Shown here in pieces: positions 40,929-50,533 of a DNA stretch of 64,000 bases; within the stretch, counting starts at the first letter, position 1; each line of letters starts with the position of its first letter. Source of the stretch: Nitrospinia bacterium (GTDB lineage: Bacteria > Nitrospinota > Nitrospinia > Nitrospinales > JAJDAT01); the NCBI GenBank assembly GCA_029261715.1, contig JAJDAT010000014.1, positions 62,001 to 126,000 of the forward strand, written 5' to 3'. Both the position numbers and the translations under genes were made by a program. The notes under the pieces are model-generated. The model was not told where the DNA came from and did not search any database. It saw only the letters and a list, made by a program, of their open reading frames with translations.

Positions 40929-42160
40929 TCTTTTTCCACTACTATTTTTCCATCAATCATTGAAAAATCGACTTTATCCCTATTTTGTTCGAAAGGAATA
41001 TCATACACAGAATCAAATTCGCTTTGAATCTTCATAGCAATAATATCCGCCGGCATTCCTTTTGCTAAAATACCCGTTTTTAACCCTAAAGCTTCTGCCC
41101 CACGACGTGTCGAAACTTCTAAAATTTCTTGCCGGGATAAATTAGGTTGTAACTCTTCGGTTATTTTTAGCTCTCTAAAAAAATTTAAAGAATCGTTACT
41201 TGCTAACGAATCCGTACCTAAACCAACCGCGATACTTCCATTTAAAAAACTTTTCGCATCAAGGTAGCTAGGGCGCCCAAACCACTTAGTACTTCCTGGA
41301 CAAAAAACAGCCGTCATAAAATTCCCAACAAGAATACTTTTATCTTTTCCTATGTGATTCAAATGAACGCCAATCATAGAATCTAAGGCATCAAGATCTT
41401 CTAAATATTGTAAAACAGGTTTACCTGGCGGAGACCATTCTTGATCAAACGCCTCGCGTTTTTCTAACAACTCACGTAAATTTCCGCTTCCATCTTGAAG
41501 AAATAAGTCTTCCTCCGCTAATTCTGCAATGTGACTTGAAATTGGGCAATCCATATCGTCAGCCAAATCTCTAAGCTCTTGATATAGTTTCGGCGAAACA
41601 GAATATGGCGCATGAGGAGCCAAGCCCAGTTTTAGCAAAGGGTTTCCTATCTTATTTGATTCTATAATTGAACGTAAATTTTCAATAATTTCATCCGCTT
41701 TTGATTCTTTAAATCCAATCGCTTCTAAAAAGACAATCTGTCGAAAAGGTAATTTAGCGTATTCATCAAGCAAGTTTGGGCGTCCTAAATAATCGGCCAG
41801 CGTCGTAACTCCTGAAGCCAGTAAAGTATCAACACCTTGTTTAATACCTGCCATTCTTTCATCTTCATTTAAACCGTTATCCTGTTCAATAAGCGACAAA
41901 ACCCAATCGGTAAATTTTTCAGTTTTTAAAACTTTATCTTTAAGAGCTGAAAGAGATAAATGACAATGAGCATTAACAAATCCAGGCATCACGAAGCAAT
42001 CCGTTAAATCAATAACGTCTCCTTCAAAAGAATCGGTCACACCTGGCTCTATTGAAACGATAGAGTTTCCTTCTACAATTAATTCTCCATCGCTAAGCTG
42101 AGCTCCCTTCATATCGGCTAAATGTCCAAATTTAATCTTAAGCTTGGAAGAGTTTCCCAA
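40925..42160 (-). CDS. Amidohydrolase, SsnA/TrzA/aminofutalosine-deaminase type
   Basis: 411 residues from a TTG at 42160; AGGAGG lies at 42168-42173, seven bases away. It has the TIM-barrel metal site FVNAHCHLSLS, APHAPYSVSP, ISSHIAE, and VGLGTDSLASNDSLNFFREL. These mark chlorohydrolase/guanine-deaminase-like enzymes that deaminate purines or adenosyl compounds. One member of this class makes menaquinone by aminodeoxyfutalosine deamination, but residues that would fix it cannot be read by eye. It overlaps cobB by four bases. Confidence 0.85.
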   Translation of the reverse strand: MGNSSKLKIKFGHLADMKGAQLSDGELIVEGNSIVSIEPGVTDSFEGDVIDLTDCFVMPGFVNAHCHLSLSALKDKVLKTEKFTDWVLSLIEQDNGLNEDERMAGIKQGVDTLLASGVTTLADYLGRPNLLDEYAKLPFRQIVFLEAIGFKESKADEIIENLRSIIESNKIGNPLLKLGLAPHAPYSVSPKLYQELRDLADDMDCPISSHIAELAEEDLFLQDGSGNLRELLEKREAFDQEWSPPGKPVLQYLEDLDALDSMIGVHLNHIGKDKSILVGNFMTAVFCPGSTKWFGRPSYLDAKSFLNGSIAVGLGTDSLASNDSLNFFRELKITEELQPNLSRQEILEVSTRRGAEALGLKTGILAKGMPADIIAMKIQSEFDSVYDIPFEQNRDKVDFSMIDGKIVVEKE

Positions 42161-42167
42161 TGCGTTG

Positions 42168-42173
42168 CCTCCT
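42168..42173 (-). promoter_or_regulatory. Shine-Dalgarno for a TTG start
   Basis: AGGAGG on the minus strand seven bases before TTG at 42160, which decides that start for the amidohydrolase. Confidence 0.8.
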
Positions 42174-42413
42174 GAAAAAAATTTAACGACTCTTTTCCAT
42201 AAACTGATTCCTAATTATCTTATGCAACGGACGCTAAAATAAAAATTAAGTTATAAGGGCAAAAATGCCCCATCCAGTTTTAAAAATCAAGCGTTCGTTT
42301 TGTTTTCAGGAGAAAATTATTCGATTTGTTACCGGCGAGCGCCTCAACGAAGCGAAAACCTGTATTAAAGCTAACGCTTAATACAAATAAAGATCGGATA
42401 TTCTATGGAGGAA

Positions 42414-43253
42414 TTAATTAGAAAAGATTTGTGCGGTTTCTTCAAATAACTTTATAGTTTGTTCAGAAATTTCAGGTATTACATCTTGAGATATTCCCAA
42501 AATATCTAACACTTTAGGGTCTAAAGGCGAACTCTGTAATTCCCCTGAACTTCCAAGCTGGTTACAATGAATAATATAGTCGGCCAGATATATTACAGAA
42601 ACTTCTTTGGGGTAATTAGGAGCTTCCCAAGGAGCATGATGATAGAAAGCCATTTCCTTAAAAATTTCCGAAAGCTCCCAACGAGATAATAAAGCGTTCC
42701 CTACTTCCGTATGATCAAAACCCATTACGTTTTTCTCGGCATCTACCAACTTTTGCCCCCAATTATTGCACCGTTCTAACGCTTCTCTAGCAAGCTCAGG
42801 AATTTCTTTATAAATTATCAGAGAACCAATATCATGAATCATTCCCCCTACATATAAAGTCTCCTTTATTTTACTCATGCCAAATTTTGCGATTTCTCTA
42901 GCAGCCAAGCCACAAGCAATACTGTGAGCCCAAAAAGATTTCATTGTGACAAAGTCTTCCGGGATTCCTTTAAATTGAGACATTACCGATGTGGCTAACA
43001 CTATATTGCTTAACTGATCAATTCCAATAACATTTAAAGCATGAGGTAAAGTCTCAATATAATCCGCAAAACCAAAATAAGAACTATTGACTACTTTTAA
43101 AACTTGAGTTGTCAACGCTACATCAGAAGCGACAATATCTCCTATCTCTTCTAAAGTTGAATCGGGATCATTAATCGCTTGAACTACACTATAAAAAATA
43201 CTCGGTAGAGAAGGAATTTGATCCGAATCTTTAATTATTTTTTCTAATATCAA
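42414..43253 (-). CDS. HDOD-domain protein
   Basis: 279 residues from a TTG at 43253 preceded by GGAGG (43262-43266) eight bases upstream. An in-frame GTG at 43268 would add five residues and has no ribosome site. The HDOD pattern is clear: LPSLPSIFYSVVQAINDPDS-type opening, SYFGFADYIETLPHALNVIG, FWAHSIACGLAARE and YVGGMIHDIGSLII with the HD. HDOD proteins take part in signal responses and are often near chemotaxis or GGDEF proteins. A hairpin at 42362-42384 lies just past its stop. Confidence 0.85.
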   Translation of the reverse strand: MILEKIIKDSDQIPSLPSIFYSVVQAINDPDSTLEEIGDIVASDVALTTQVLKVVNSSYFGFADYIETLPHALNVIGIDQLSNIVLATSVMSQFKGIPEDFVTMKSFWAHSIACGLAAREIAKFGMSKIKETLYVGGMIHDIGSLIIYKEIPELAREALERCNNWGQKLVDAEKNVMGFDHTEVGNALLSRWELSEIFKEMAFYHHAPWEAPNYPKEVSVIYLADYIIHCNQLGSSGELQSSPLDPKVLDILGISQDVIPEISEQTIKLFEETAQIFSN

Positions 43254-43316
43254 TGTTAGTACCTCCACTAAAGGCTTATTGAAAATAAATAAAAAATCAA
43301 ATCCCTCTAATTTTTA

Positions 43317-44375
43317 TCAAAGAGAGGCTTTAGCAAAAGCTTTATTGGAAGACTCAAGAACACGTCTATCAATCGTTTTTCCCATTTCATCTATAGAGAC
43401 CAAATCAAAGTTCTTACAAGTTTCCATAGCGGCGCGCGGCATATAGGGAGCCACTGCTGTCGAAGGATCTTGTATCAATACATCTCCTCCCCAGTCGGAA
43501 ACTACCTTTGCCCCTTGAGCGCCATCTCGGCCTAAACCACTTAAAACCACAGCAATGCACTTAGCCCCAAAAACTGCCGCTGCAGAACGAAATAGAGGAT
43601 CAGCAGCAGGACGAACAGAATTTTCCAGTGGGCCATTAATTAATTTAAAACAAAAAGACTTAGAATCTATTATGGTATGCAAATTACCTGGAGCGACATA
43701 AAGCGTTTTACTTTCTATTTTCATCGAATCCTGAACCATTAAGACTTTCAAGCCGAAATCATCAGAAATTCTTTGAGCAATGGCATTTAAAGCCCATGCA
43801 GGACCATGTTGCACCAAAAATCCCGACCAATTCTCGGATAAAACCAGGTTTGAAAATAATCTATTTAAAGTCTGCGGTCCTCCTGTACTACTAGTTATCA
43901 CAACTCCAAAAAAAGGAGACTTACTTTTAGAAGAGTCAATTGTTTTTTGAGGCATACTAAAAACTTCTTTCGGCTTCGCAGCCGAAGGAGCTCCATGACT
44001 TTTTAGACCTTCAAAAAGTCTCTTAAATAATTTCTTAAAATCGATTGGCTTTCCAAAAAACTCAAAGACTCCGAGCTCGTAGGCTCTCTTTCTCATATCA
44101 GGGTCGTCAAAAGCTGAAAAAAGAATGATCAACGGAATTTGTTTTACTTCAGTTCTAATTCGTTCGATCAATTTCATACCATTCATTACTGGCATAATTA
44201 AGTCTGTCATCAAAACATCATAATGATTTACTTTCAACTTTTCCAGGGCCTCTAACCCGTTAGCAGCGCCATCCACTTCCCATCCCTGTAGAGAAAAAGT
44301 ACGTTTTAAAATATTAAAAGAACAAGGATCATCTTCAGCAACCAAAACTTTTTTCTTCAATTTCACTTCATCCAT
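43317..44375 (-). CDS. Receiver-CheB methylesterase response regulator
   Basis: 352 residues. Receiver domain (about 8-120): acidic pair EDD at 14-16, phospho-acceptor Asp58 in MTDLIMPVMNG, and Lys109 in FFGKP. A linker of 30 residues leads to a CheB methylesterase domain (about 155-335): nucleophile Ser163 in SSTGGPQ, His190 in VQHGP, Asp284 in GRDGAQG. It would demethylate glutamyl residues on chemoreceptors. No cheA, cheR or receptor gene lies in the window. It is paired with the HDOD gene, 63 bases apart. Confidence 0.9.
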   Translation of the reverse strand: MDEVKLKKKVLVAEDDPCSFNILKRTFSLQGWEVDGAANGLEALEKLKVNHYDVLMTDLIMPVMNGMKLIERIRTEVKQIPLIILFSAFDDPDMRKRAYELGVFEFFGKPIDFKKLFKRLFEGLKSHGAPSAAKPKEVFSMPQKTIDSSKSKSPFFGVVITSSTGGPQTLNRLFSNLVLSENWSGFLVQHGPAWALNAIAQRISDDFGLKVLMVQDSMKIESKTLYVAPGNLHTIIDSKSFCFKLINGPLENSVRPAADPLFRSAAAVFGAKCIAVVLSGLGRDGAQGAKVVSDWGGDVLIQDPSTAVAPYMPRAAMETCKNFDLVSIDEMGKTIDRRVLESSNKAFAKASL

Positions 44376-44923
44376 TTTTAAGAAAACGTAAATATATATC
44401 TAAGAAATTAGAATCCATTATTTAAACTCTAGATTAAGATCCAATTCTCAATTCAGTAGCGTTAACAATCAAAATTTAGCAAGGTTTTGCCTACAATAAA
44501 TATAGTGCAATTCTTTATTTTTGCATAGAAAACTTTCTACGGGACATAGGGATCCCCCTACAAGCAACAAAACCGTTTAAACTCAAATAGTTACTAACAA
44601 ATATTGAAATCAAATAAAGTTTTAGGAGCGATGTCTAACATAAAAATATCGCTACGCAATGCAAAATTTCACACAGCTTTTTAAATTTTGGAAAGATTTT
44701 TAGGAAGGTAATAGGAGGGTAAAACGTATTAATAAAACCAGCATTAGCGGCAAACAATTAACTTATAACTATTAATACATTTTAAGAGCAAATTAAAATT
44801 AACAACATCGATATTTCGAAAAAGCTTTATTAACTCAGATTTTTCATATTGAAAACCTGAACTAATAACCACTTATAAACATCATATAGGATACGAAGAT
44901 ACGTTAAAAGATCACTAACAGGT
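44376..44923. other. AT-rich intergenic region, no gene seen
   Basis: Lies upstream of the receiver-CheB gene and downstream of the repeat lipoprotein, both on the minus strand. It contains short open frames only and no convincing hairpin or RNA gene. A GGGGATCCC-like imperfect palindrome at 44548-44560 is the only local structure. Confidence 0.45.
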
Positions 44924-47359
44924 TTAATTTGTATCTGCAAATATGCCCCATTCAGTTTTGTATATTAAACTTTCGTTTTTATATCCTGGAGAATAAAAGT
45001 CAGAGCCTCCTCCAGTGTCAAAATGGATACCAAAACTACCTTTTTGTCTACCTTTGTGAAAGTTTCCTCTGCCTTGTCCAAAACCTTTAATATGGTAATA
45101 ATCATCGCCACCATTATCATTTAAAATTCCCATACCATTATCATTACCGGCCCCTTGAGAAATCACACCTCCAATATATTGATCGCTTCCGCCGTCATCT
45201 AATAACATTCCTACTCCATAATCATGACCACATCCCTGAGAGACTCCTAAATAGGCTAAGTATTGATCATCGCCCGCCGAATCAATCAATATTCCATAAG
45301 AAAGATGAATCCCCGCTCCCTGAGAATATCTACCTGCAATATATTTGTCGTGACCTCCTCCATCTACAAGAGCCCCTAGCGCAAACCAATAACTTGAGCC
45401 TTGGGAAAAATAATCTCCAACGTAAACGTCATTTCCAGATGCATCGGCTAATAGCCCTATCCCCCCCGAAGCGCCAACAAAAAACTCCCCAGGTCTTGCT
45501 CCAAACCCAAAGCCTTGAGAAAGTGAAACATAGGATTTTTTCGGATCGCGAAAATCTGGATAAACTCCACCTGCAAAATAATGATCCGCCCCTCCACTTT
45601 CAACTACCGCTCCAAAACCCTTAACAAACCCAAATCCTTGCGCAAACTGAGCCGCAATATACCGGTCTTCGCCATCGCCTTCCGCCAAAATACCAATACC
45701 AAATGAAGCTGCTCCTTGGCTTAAAGTTTGACTTTTATAAACATCAGAACCTTCTTGATCGACCAAAACTCCCACACCCCAAAAACCAGCCCCTTGTGAA
45801 AAATGGGGAGCCGAATAAACATCGTTACCGCTTAAGTCGATTAAAAAACCGCCACCTAACAACCCCGCGCCTTGGCTCCAGTTATCTTGCGAGAGATAGA
45901 CATCATCGCCTGAAAAGTCAATTACAACAGAAAAAGGGATCCCTAAACTATTCCCTCCTGCTCTATTTAAATATCTATCGTTCCCCCCTAAATCGATGAT
46001 TATTGCCGCATCATTTTCATAAACGTTATCTCCAACACCTCCAATAAAGACCTTTCCGATTGAAGTTTCAATTACCGTTACGTCTGATCCTTCTCTAACA
46101 ATCCAATCATCTCCAAATCGATTCAATTTAACTGCATTATTTTTAAGCCTGATTAAAGTTTCTAAATCTAAAGCCTGGGCAACTCGATAAACAGACGTTA
46201 ACAAAACTTCTAAATCTATTTTATTAGCTACTTCTAAAAACTTGAGCAAACCTTTTTGGCTCCGCATTTTTTCATCTAATGTTCGATCCCCCTCACTTTC
46301 TTCAATCTTAACAAGCAAAAGTTCTCCAATCCCCTCCACCAATTGATCAATTTGTGTGACGTCTATACCCTTGAGAGCCAAAAGCCTATCTTTTTTTGCA
46401 ACGCTAATAGCCGCAATTAATTTTTCAAGATAGCCTGCTAAATCTTTAGTAATTTCAGGTTTTTGAAAACTAGATTCAGAGTGTTTTAAATCTAAAGCTT
46501 TCATACACTCCAAAATCATTTCGGAAATATTTTGATTTTCGGAGTTAAAATTATTCTCTAAACGGGAAGTTAAAGCGCGCGAAACCCATGGCAAATCTAA
46601 CGGATAGTGAGCCAAATAATTTATTTCTGAAAGTCGAAACGGGTTATAGGTATCTAATTTTACGGAAGGATTGTATACATTAGCGACGGTTTGACGGATT
46701 TCTCCAGTTACTTCTTTATAACGCTCTGCTAAATGTTCCTTCTTTAAAATATAGTTAAGTAAAGAACCGTCAAAGCTTGAACGAAATTCTTCAAAATCTT
46801 GATGTTCTCTAACATGGGGAGTGACTTTAGGTCGTTGTTTCAACTTTGCTTCTAAAAACTTAAATTTCCCACTTCGTAAAACTTCAAACGTTACTTCACC
46901 TCCAGGAGGAATGGATCCAATTTGATTTCGAAAATTATTTACTAAATTTGAACCATTTATATTTTCAAGTCTTTTACCATCAACTCCAACAATGATATCT
47001 TGCATTTGAAAGCCAGCGCTCTCGCCAGGAGAATGAGGAATGGTAGAAACAACTTCAATGCCTGTAGAAATATTATTTCCGTTAAGAGTTCTAATTGGAG
47101 ACTCAGCCAATCTCATCGCTATTCCCAACCAACCTTTGGCGTCTTCATCCTTCGATCGGAAAGAATCGTTCTTCTTCCAGGAATAGTACGTTCGTGGAAG
47201 ACCAAATAATTTCAATAACTTGCTATCATTTTTCTCAATTTCACCCCCTAGCTCACCAAAAGATTCTGTTTTAAAAGAATAAATCGTTTCTTTTTTCGGT
47301 GATTTTGGAACGCAACCGGAAGAAAACAAAAAGCACAAAACAAAAATCCAAAATTTCAT
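44924..47359 (-). CDS. PDZ lipoprotein with D-x-Y beta-repeat domain
   Basis: 811 residues. The lipobox FSSGC puts a lipid anchor at Cys16. A PDZ domain covers about 75-175 (WLGIAMR, then GFQMQDIIVGVDGKRLENI). A helical middle (190-430) follows. From 439 to 789 there are about thirteen repeats of 26-28 residues, each with a G-(N/D/S)-D-x-Y turn such as GNDVY and a neighbouring SQGAG. Repeated acidic turns could bind calcium or form a solenoid on the cell surface. I know similar repeats in other delta-like lineages but no function. It is 5 bases upstream of a methyltransferase gene on the transcript. Confidence 0.75.
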   Translation of the reverse strand: MKFWIFVLCFLFSSGCVPKSPKKETIYSFKTESFGELGGEIEKNDSKLLKLFGLPRTYYSWKKNDSFRSKDEDAKGWLGIAMRLAESPIRTLNGNNISTGIEVVSTIPHSPGESAGFQMQDIIVGVDGKRLENINGSNLVNNFRNQIGSIPPGGEVTFEVLRSGKFKFLEAKLKQRPKVTPHVREHQDFEEFRSSFDGSLLNYILKKEHLAERYKEVTGEIRQTVANVYNPSVKLDTYNPFRLSEINYLAHYPLDLPWVSRALTSRLENNFNSENQNISEMILECMKALDLKHSESSFQKPEITKDLAGYLEKLIAAISVAKKDRLLALKGIDVTQIDQLVEGIGELLLVKIEESEGDRTLDEKMRSQKGLLKFLEVANKIDLEVLLTSVYRVAQALDLETLIRLKNNAVKLNRFGDDWIVREGSDVTVIETSIGKVFIGGVGDNVYENDAAIIIDLGGNDRYLNRAGGNSLGIPFSVVIDFSGDDVYLSQDNWSQGAGLLGGGFLIDLSGNDVYSAPHFSQGAGFWGVGVLVDQEGSDVYKSQTLSQGAASFGIGILAEGDGEDRYIAAQFAQGFGFVKGFGAVVESGGADHYFAGGVYPDFRDPKKSYVSLSQGFGFGARPGEFFVGASGGIGLLADASGNDVYVGDYFSQGSSYWFALGALVDGGGHDKYIAGRYSQGAGIHLSYGILIDSAGDDQYLAYLGVSQGCGHDYGVGMLLDDGGSDQYIGGVISQGAGNDNGMGILNDNGGDDYYHIKGFGQGRGNFHKGRQKGSFGIHFDTGGGSDFYSPGYKNESLIYKTEWGIFADTN
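44927..46045 (-). repeat. Array coding for about thirteen G-x-D-x-Y/SQG repeats
   Basis: The C-terminal part of the lipoprotein (residues 439-811). Conserved turns begin at residues 443, 459, 484, 511, 537, 563, 590, 642, 669, 696, 724, 751 and 785; SQG or close variants lie between them. Spacing is 26-28 residues except where longer insertions occur (around 600-635 and 760-785). Confidence 0.75.
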
Positions 47360-47363
47360 ATAT

Positions 47364-47822
47364 TCAAAACCATGTACTTTTTTTATACTCTATAAAGCTA
47401 TCCCCAAATTCTTCAAGAAGAGCTTGTTCTTCCCAGCGAGAGCGAACAATATTCAAAGGAATTGCCAACACTAAATAAACGATTAAACCGATGTAAGAAC
47501 CTGAAGCGACAATCAAACCTCCTAAAGTCACATTAATTCCACAGTACATGGGATGTCTTATATATTTATATACACCTCTTTTAACTAATTCTTTTGATCC
47601 GGGTAACACAGCGAAGGAAGAACCTAAATTCATCATTGAAACAACCCATAAAATGAGCCCTGAAAATCCAATTATAAGAGCCGGAAGTACAATTACGGGA
47701 AACCCAAATCCAAAGTTTTTGGGACCAAAATAGGCAATCGCCACGATAAGGAAATATGACGAGGGGATCAATATATTTAAAACGAAACGAAAATTTGGAG
47801 TCAAATTTTTAAAAAAATCCAT
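47364..47822 (-). CDS. Isoprenylcysteine carboxyl methyltransferase-family membrane protein
   Basis: 152 residues, four hydrophobic segments. The family C-terminus is present: LVKRGVYKYIRHPMYCG followed later by EEQALLEEFGDSFIEYKK. In bacteria this ICMT/phospholipid-methyltransferase group transfers a methyl group from S-adenosylmethionine to a lipid or small membrane substrate. The prenylated-protein role is unlikely here. It sits directly upstream of the repeat-lipoprotein gene; the two may share a transcript. Confidence 0.82.
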   Translation of the reverse strand: MDFFKNLTPNFRFVLNILIPSSYFLIVAIAYFGPKNFGFGFPVIVLPALIIGFSGLILWVVSMMNLGSSFAVLPGSKELVKRGVYKYIRHPMYCGINVTLGGLIVASGSYIGLIVYLVLAIPLNIVRSRWEEQALLEEFGDSFIEYKKSTWF

Positions 47823-47925
47823 AAATCTATATTTTAAAAACTAGTTGTTTAAATTTATTTTTAAAAACATGGGCAAGTCAAAGTTCAAAACCTTTAATCT
47901 TTGGGAGTGTATCGAATAGGATTTT

Positions 47926-49005
47926 TTAGGAAATAGATCCGTTAGACAATAAGCGATTTAAAACATCTTCGCCTTGCAACCAGTTTAAATCCAAAACCAC
48001 GATAAACAATGGCATAGAAAATGAAAACTCTAAAAGTTTCACGGAATCTTTTTCTGTAGTTAAAATGATTTCCGCCTCACAACTTCTTGCTTTTTCTTCA
48101 ACATTCTTAATATCATCGCGATTAAAGTAATGATGGTCTGGAAAACTTGAAAAACTTACAACCTCAGCTCCATATAATTCTAATAGTTTTTTGAACTTTT
48201 CAGGTTGAGCTATTCCACAAAAGGCGCAAACTCGAAGACCCTTTAAATCGTTTATATCCTTGGTCACTTTTAACTCTAAATCAGTTAAACGCTTTATGAC
48301 CATTTGACTTTTGATTATTGGCGCACTCACATACTTTATAATAGGGGGGTCTTGGTTATCTTTAATCGTTTTTGTAAAACAAATTAAATCCGCACGCCCA
48401 GCCTCTTTCAGAGGTTCTCTTAAAGTTCCTGCAGGGAATATTGCATCGTTTTCAAAACCATGGGAATGATCGATTAATAAAATATTAAGATCTCGTTTAA
48501 CGTCTAGTCTTTGGTATCCGTCGTCTAAAATCAGAGAGTCAACTCCCAGTTTTTCGATAGCCAACGTACCAGCTTCATATCGATCCTTACTAATGATAAC
48601 AGGAACGCCTTTTAAACGACGCGCCATCATTGCCGGCTCATCTCCCGAAAGCTCCGGCCCAATTAAAATATTATTTCCATCGGAAACAATCTCTATTTGC
48701 TTTCTGGTTTTGGCTTGGTATCCTCTGCTTAAAATGGCAGGCTGACGTCCATTCGCTAATAGCTTTTGAGCTACCCAAATCGTCATTGGAGTTTTCCCCG
48801 TACCACCCAAGGTTAAATTACCAACACTGATTACTGGTACGGGCAAACGACGCACCTCAAAAATATTTTTTTGATAAAACCAAACTCTGGCTCTTACAAT
48901 CAAAGAATAAAAAAGAGAGATAAATTTTAAAACAGCAAATACCGGAAGATGGTAAAATTTACGATTCGGGCTGATTATCTGGTAATAAAAACTTTCAAGA
49001 CTCAT
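47926..49005 (-). CDS. lpxK: Tetraacyldisaccharide 4'-kinase
   Basis: 359 residues. It phosphorylates the lipid A precursor at the 4' position in the inner membrane. Sequence marks: an N-terminal membrane helix (about 22-42), VPVISVGNLTLGGTGKTPM with the P-loop, ILSRGYQ, GDEPAMMARR and LILDDGYQRLDVKRDLNILL. The start at 49005 is only 20 bases from the divergent waaA start. The gene marks the organism as LPS-making. Confidence 0.95.
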   Translation of the reverse strand: MSLESFYYQIISPNRKFYHLPVFAVLKFISLFYSLIVRARVWFYQKNIFEVRRLPVPVISVGNLTLGGTGKTPMTIWVAQKLLANGRQPAILSRGYQAKTRKQIEIVSDGNNILIGPELSGDEPAMMARRLKGVPVIISKDRYEAGTLAIEKLGVDSLILDDGYQRLDVKRDLNILLIDHSHGFENDAIFPAGTLREPLKEAGRADLICFTKTIKDNQDPPIIKYVSAPIIKSQMVIKRLTDLELKVTKDINDLKGLRVCAFCGIAQPEKFKKLLELYGAEVVSFSSFPDHHYFNRDDIKNVEEKARSCEAEIILTTEKDSVKLLEFSFSMPLFIVVLDLNWLQGEDVLNRLLSNGSIS

Positions 49006-49025
49006 ATATTCGCAAATTTAGATAA

Positions 49026-50306
49026 ATGATTTTTTTATATTTTATCATTCTTAATGCAGTTCTTCTATTGGCCTCACCATTTATTTTGGGTCGGTCACTA
49101 TCAGATCGAAAGTTCCGAGAAGACTTAAAAAATAGAATTACTGGGGAAATTAACGCTCCAAATCTAGAAAAATGCATCTGGATACATGCATCCTCTGTTG
49201 GAGAAACAAAAGTAGCCGTTACTTTATGGAATCAGTTAAAAGCTATCGACACGATTCCAACCTTGGTACTTTCTACTTTTACCGAATCTGGCTATAAATT
49301 AGCTGTTCAAGAAAAAATAGAACCTGTTTTTAGATTACCACCAGATCACCCAATATGGATCAATCCTTTAGTAAACAAATTGAACCCATCCATCCTAATT
49401 TTGATCGAATCTGAATTTTGGCCTTGCTTATTATGGCGTTGCGCTAAATTAAAAATTCCAGTTCTACTTGCTAATGGTCGTATTTCGGAGAGATCCTACA
49501 ACAGGTATTCAAAAATCGCCGGATTATTTCGACGGTTTGTAGAACCTATTAACTTCTTTGCAATGAGATCGCAAATAGATGCAGAACGTATCAAAAAGTT
49601 AGGAATTAGTTTGCCAAAAATAGAGGCGACAGGAAACATTAAGTTTGAATCATTACTTAAAAATAAAACAGAGCCTCCAAGCAATGCAACAGAAGATTCT
49701 AAATTAATTGTATTTGGATCTACACGACCTGGAGAAGAGGAATATATTTTAGAAACTATAAAAGAAATTCGAAAACAAAATCCAGAAACTAAATTTGCTA
49801 TTGCCCCACGCCACATCAATAGACGCTCTGAAATTGAAAACTTGTTTGGCAAGTTAAGCCTTCCTTACTGCAACCACTCTAAAATGAAAAAAGAAGAACC
49901 TGTAATTTCCCGCATTGTACAAAATCATATTCAGCCTGGAGAAACAATTCTAATCGATACGCTCGGAGATTTGACAGGTTATTACCAAAATTGTTGCATC
50001 TCATTTGTTGGAGGAGGCTTTAATCCTGAGTTTGGCGGCCAGAATATCCTAGAGCCTGCAGCATTTAAGAAACCGGTAATTTTTGGCCCTCACATGAAAA
50101 ACTTTGAAGAAGAAGCGGAACTACTATATTCCGGCGGAGGTGGAATCAAACTTGATAGCCTTAATCATTTAACAAAAACCGTCGATGATTTACTAAAAGA
50201 TAAAAAAAAGCGAGAAGCTATCGGAAACAAAGCATGGGAACTATTAAATAGTAAACGAGGAGCTATTGATAAACACATCAAAAAAATTGTCGCTATGATT
50301 TCCTAA
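49026..50306 (+). CDS. waaA: 3-deoxy-D-manno-octulosonic acid transferase (KDO transferase)
   Basis: 426 residues. It adds KDO to the lipid A precursor. N-terminal membrane anchor (2-20), then CIWIHASSVGETKVAVTLW with the catalytic acid residue region, ILIESEFWPCLLWRC, LLANGRISERSYNRY, IVFGSTRPGEEEYI and the C-terminal FVGGGFNPEFGGQNILEPA. This is a clear GT30 enzyme. It is divergent from lpxK. The start ATG at 49026 has only a weak ribosome site. Confidence 0.95.
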   Translation: MIFLYFIILNAVLLLASPFILGRSLSDRKFREDLKNRITGEINAPNLEKCIWIHASSVGETKVAVTLWNQLKAIDTIPTLVLSTFTESGYKLAVQEKIEPVFRLPPDHPIWINPLVNKLNPSILILIESEFWPCLLWRCAKLKIPVLLANGRISERSYNRYSKIAGLFRRFVEPINFFAMRSQIDAERIKKLGISLPKIEATGNIKFESLLKNKTEPPSNATEDSKLIVFGSTRPGEEEYILETIKEIRKQNPETKFAIAPRHINRRSEIENLFGKLSLPYCNHSKMKKEEPVISRIVQNHIQPGETILIDTLGDLTGYYQNCCISFVGGGFNPEFGGQNILEPAAFKKPVIFGPHMKNFEEEAELLYSGGGGIKLDSLNHLTKTVDDLLKDKKKREAIGNKAWELLNSKRGAIDKHIKKIVAMIS

Positions 50307-50533
50307 TCCCTAACTAAAACAAATTAAATATTTTTTATTGAGAATCATGGCTATCGTTGCTTCGCAACGAATAATAACGTATCCTTTTATATAATCCTAT
50401 TCTTGGAATTCAAAAATATTCAAAATTTTATTGCAATAAATTATCCGCAATCGAATTTGAAGAAAAATGACCGCAACCGGTAAACGTTTCAATACTTCCA
50501 ATATTTTCAAAAAATAGCGATCCAAATATAAAA

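Noticed and set aside
42362-42384. GTATTAAAGC/GCTTAATAC hairpin after the HDOD gene
   Set aside because: One bulged base and no U-run on the minus strand. Too weak to list as a terminator.
45394-45999. Two plus-strand open frames opposite the repeat lipoprotein
   Set aside because: They arise from the periodic codons of the repeat array on the other strand and are Leu/Pro/His-rich. No ribosome site.
50354-50370. TCGTTGC-TTC-GCAACGA hairpin after waaA
   Set aside because: A good stem, but no U-run follows and it lies 48 bases past the stop, so a terminator call is not supported.
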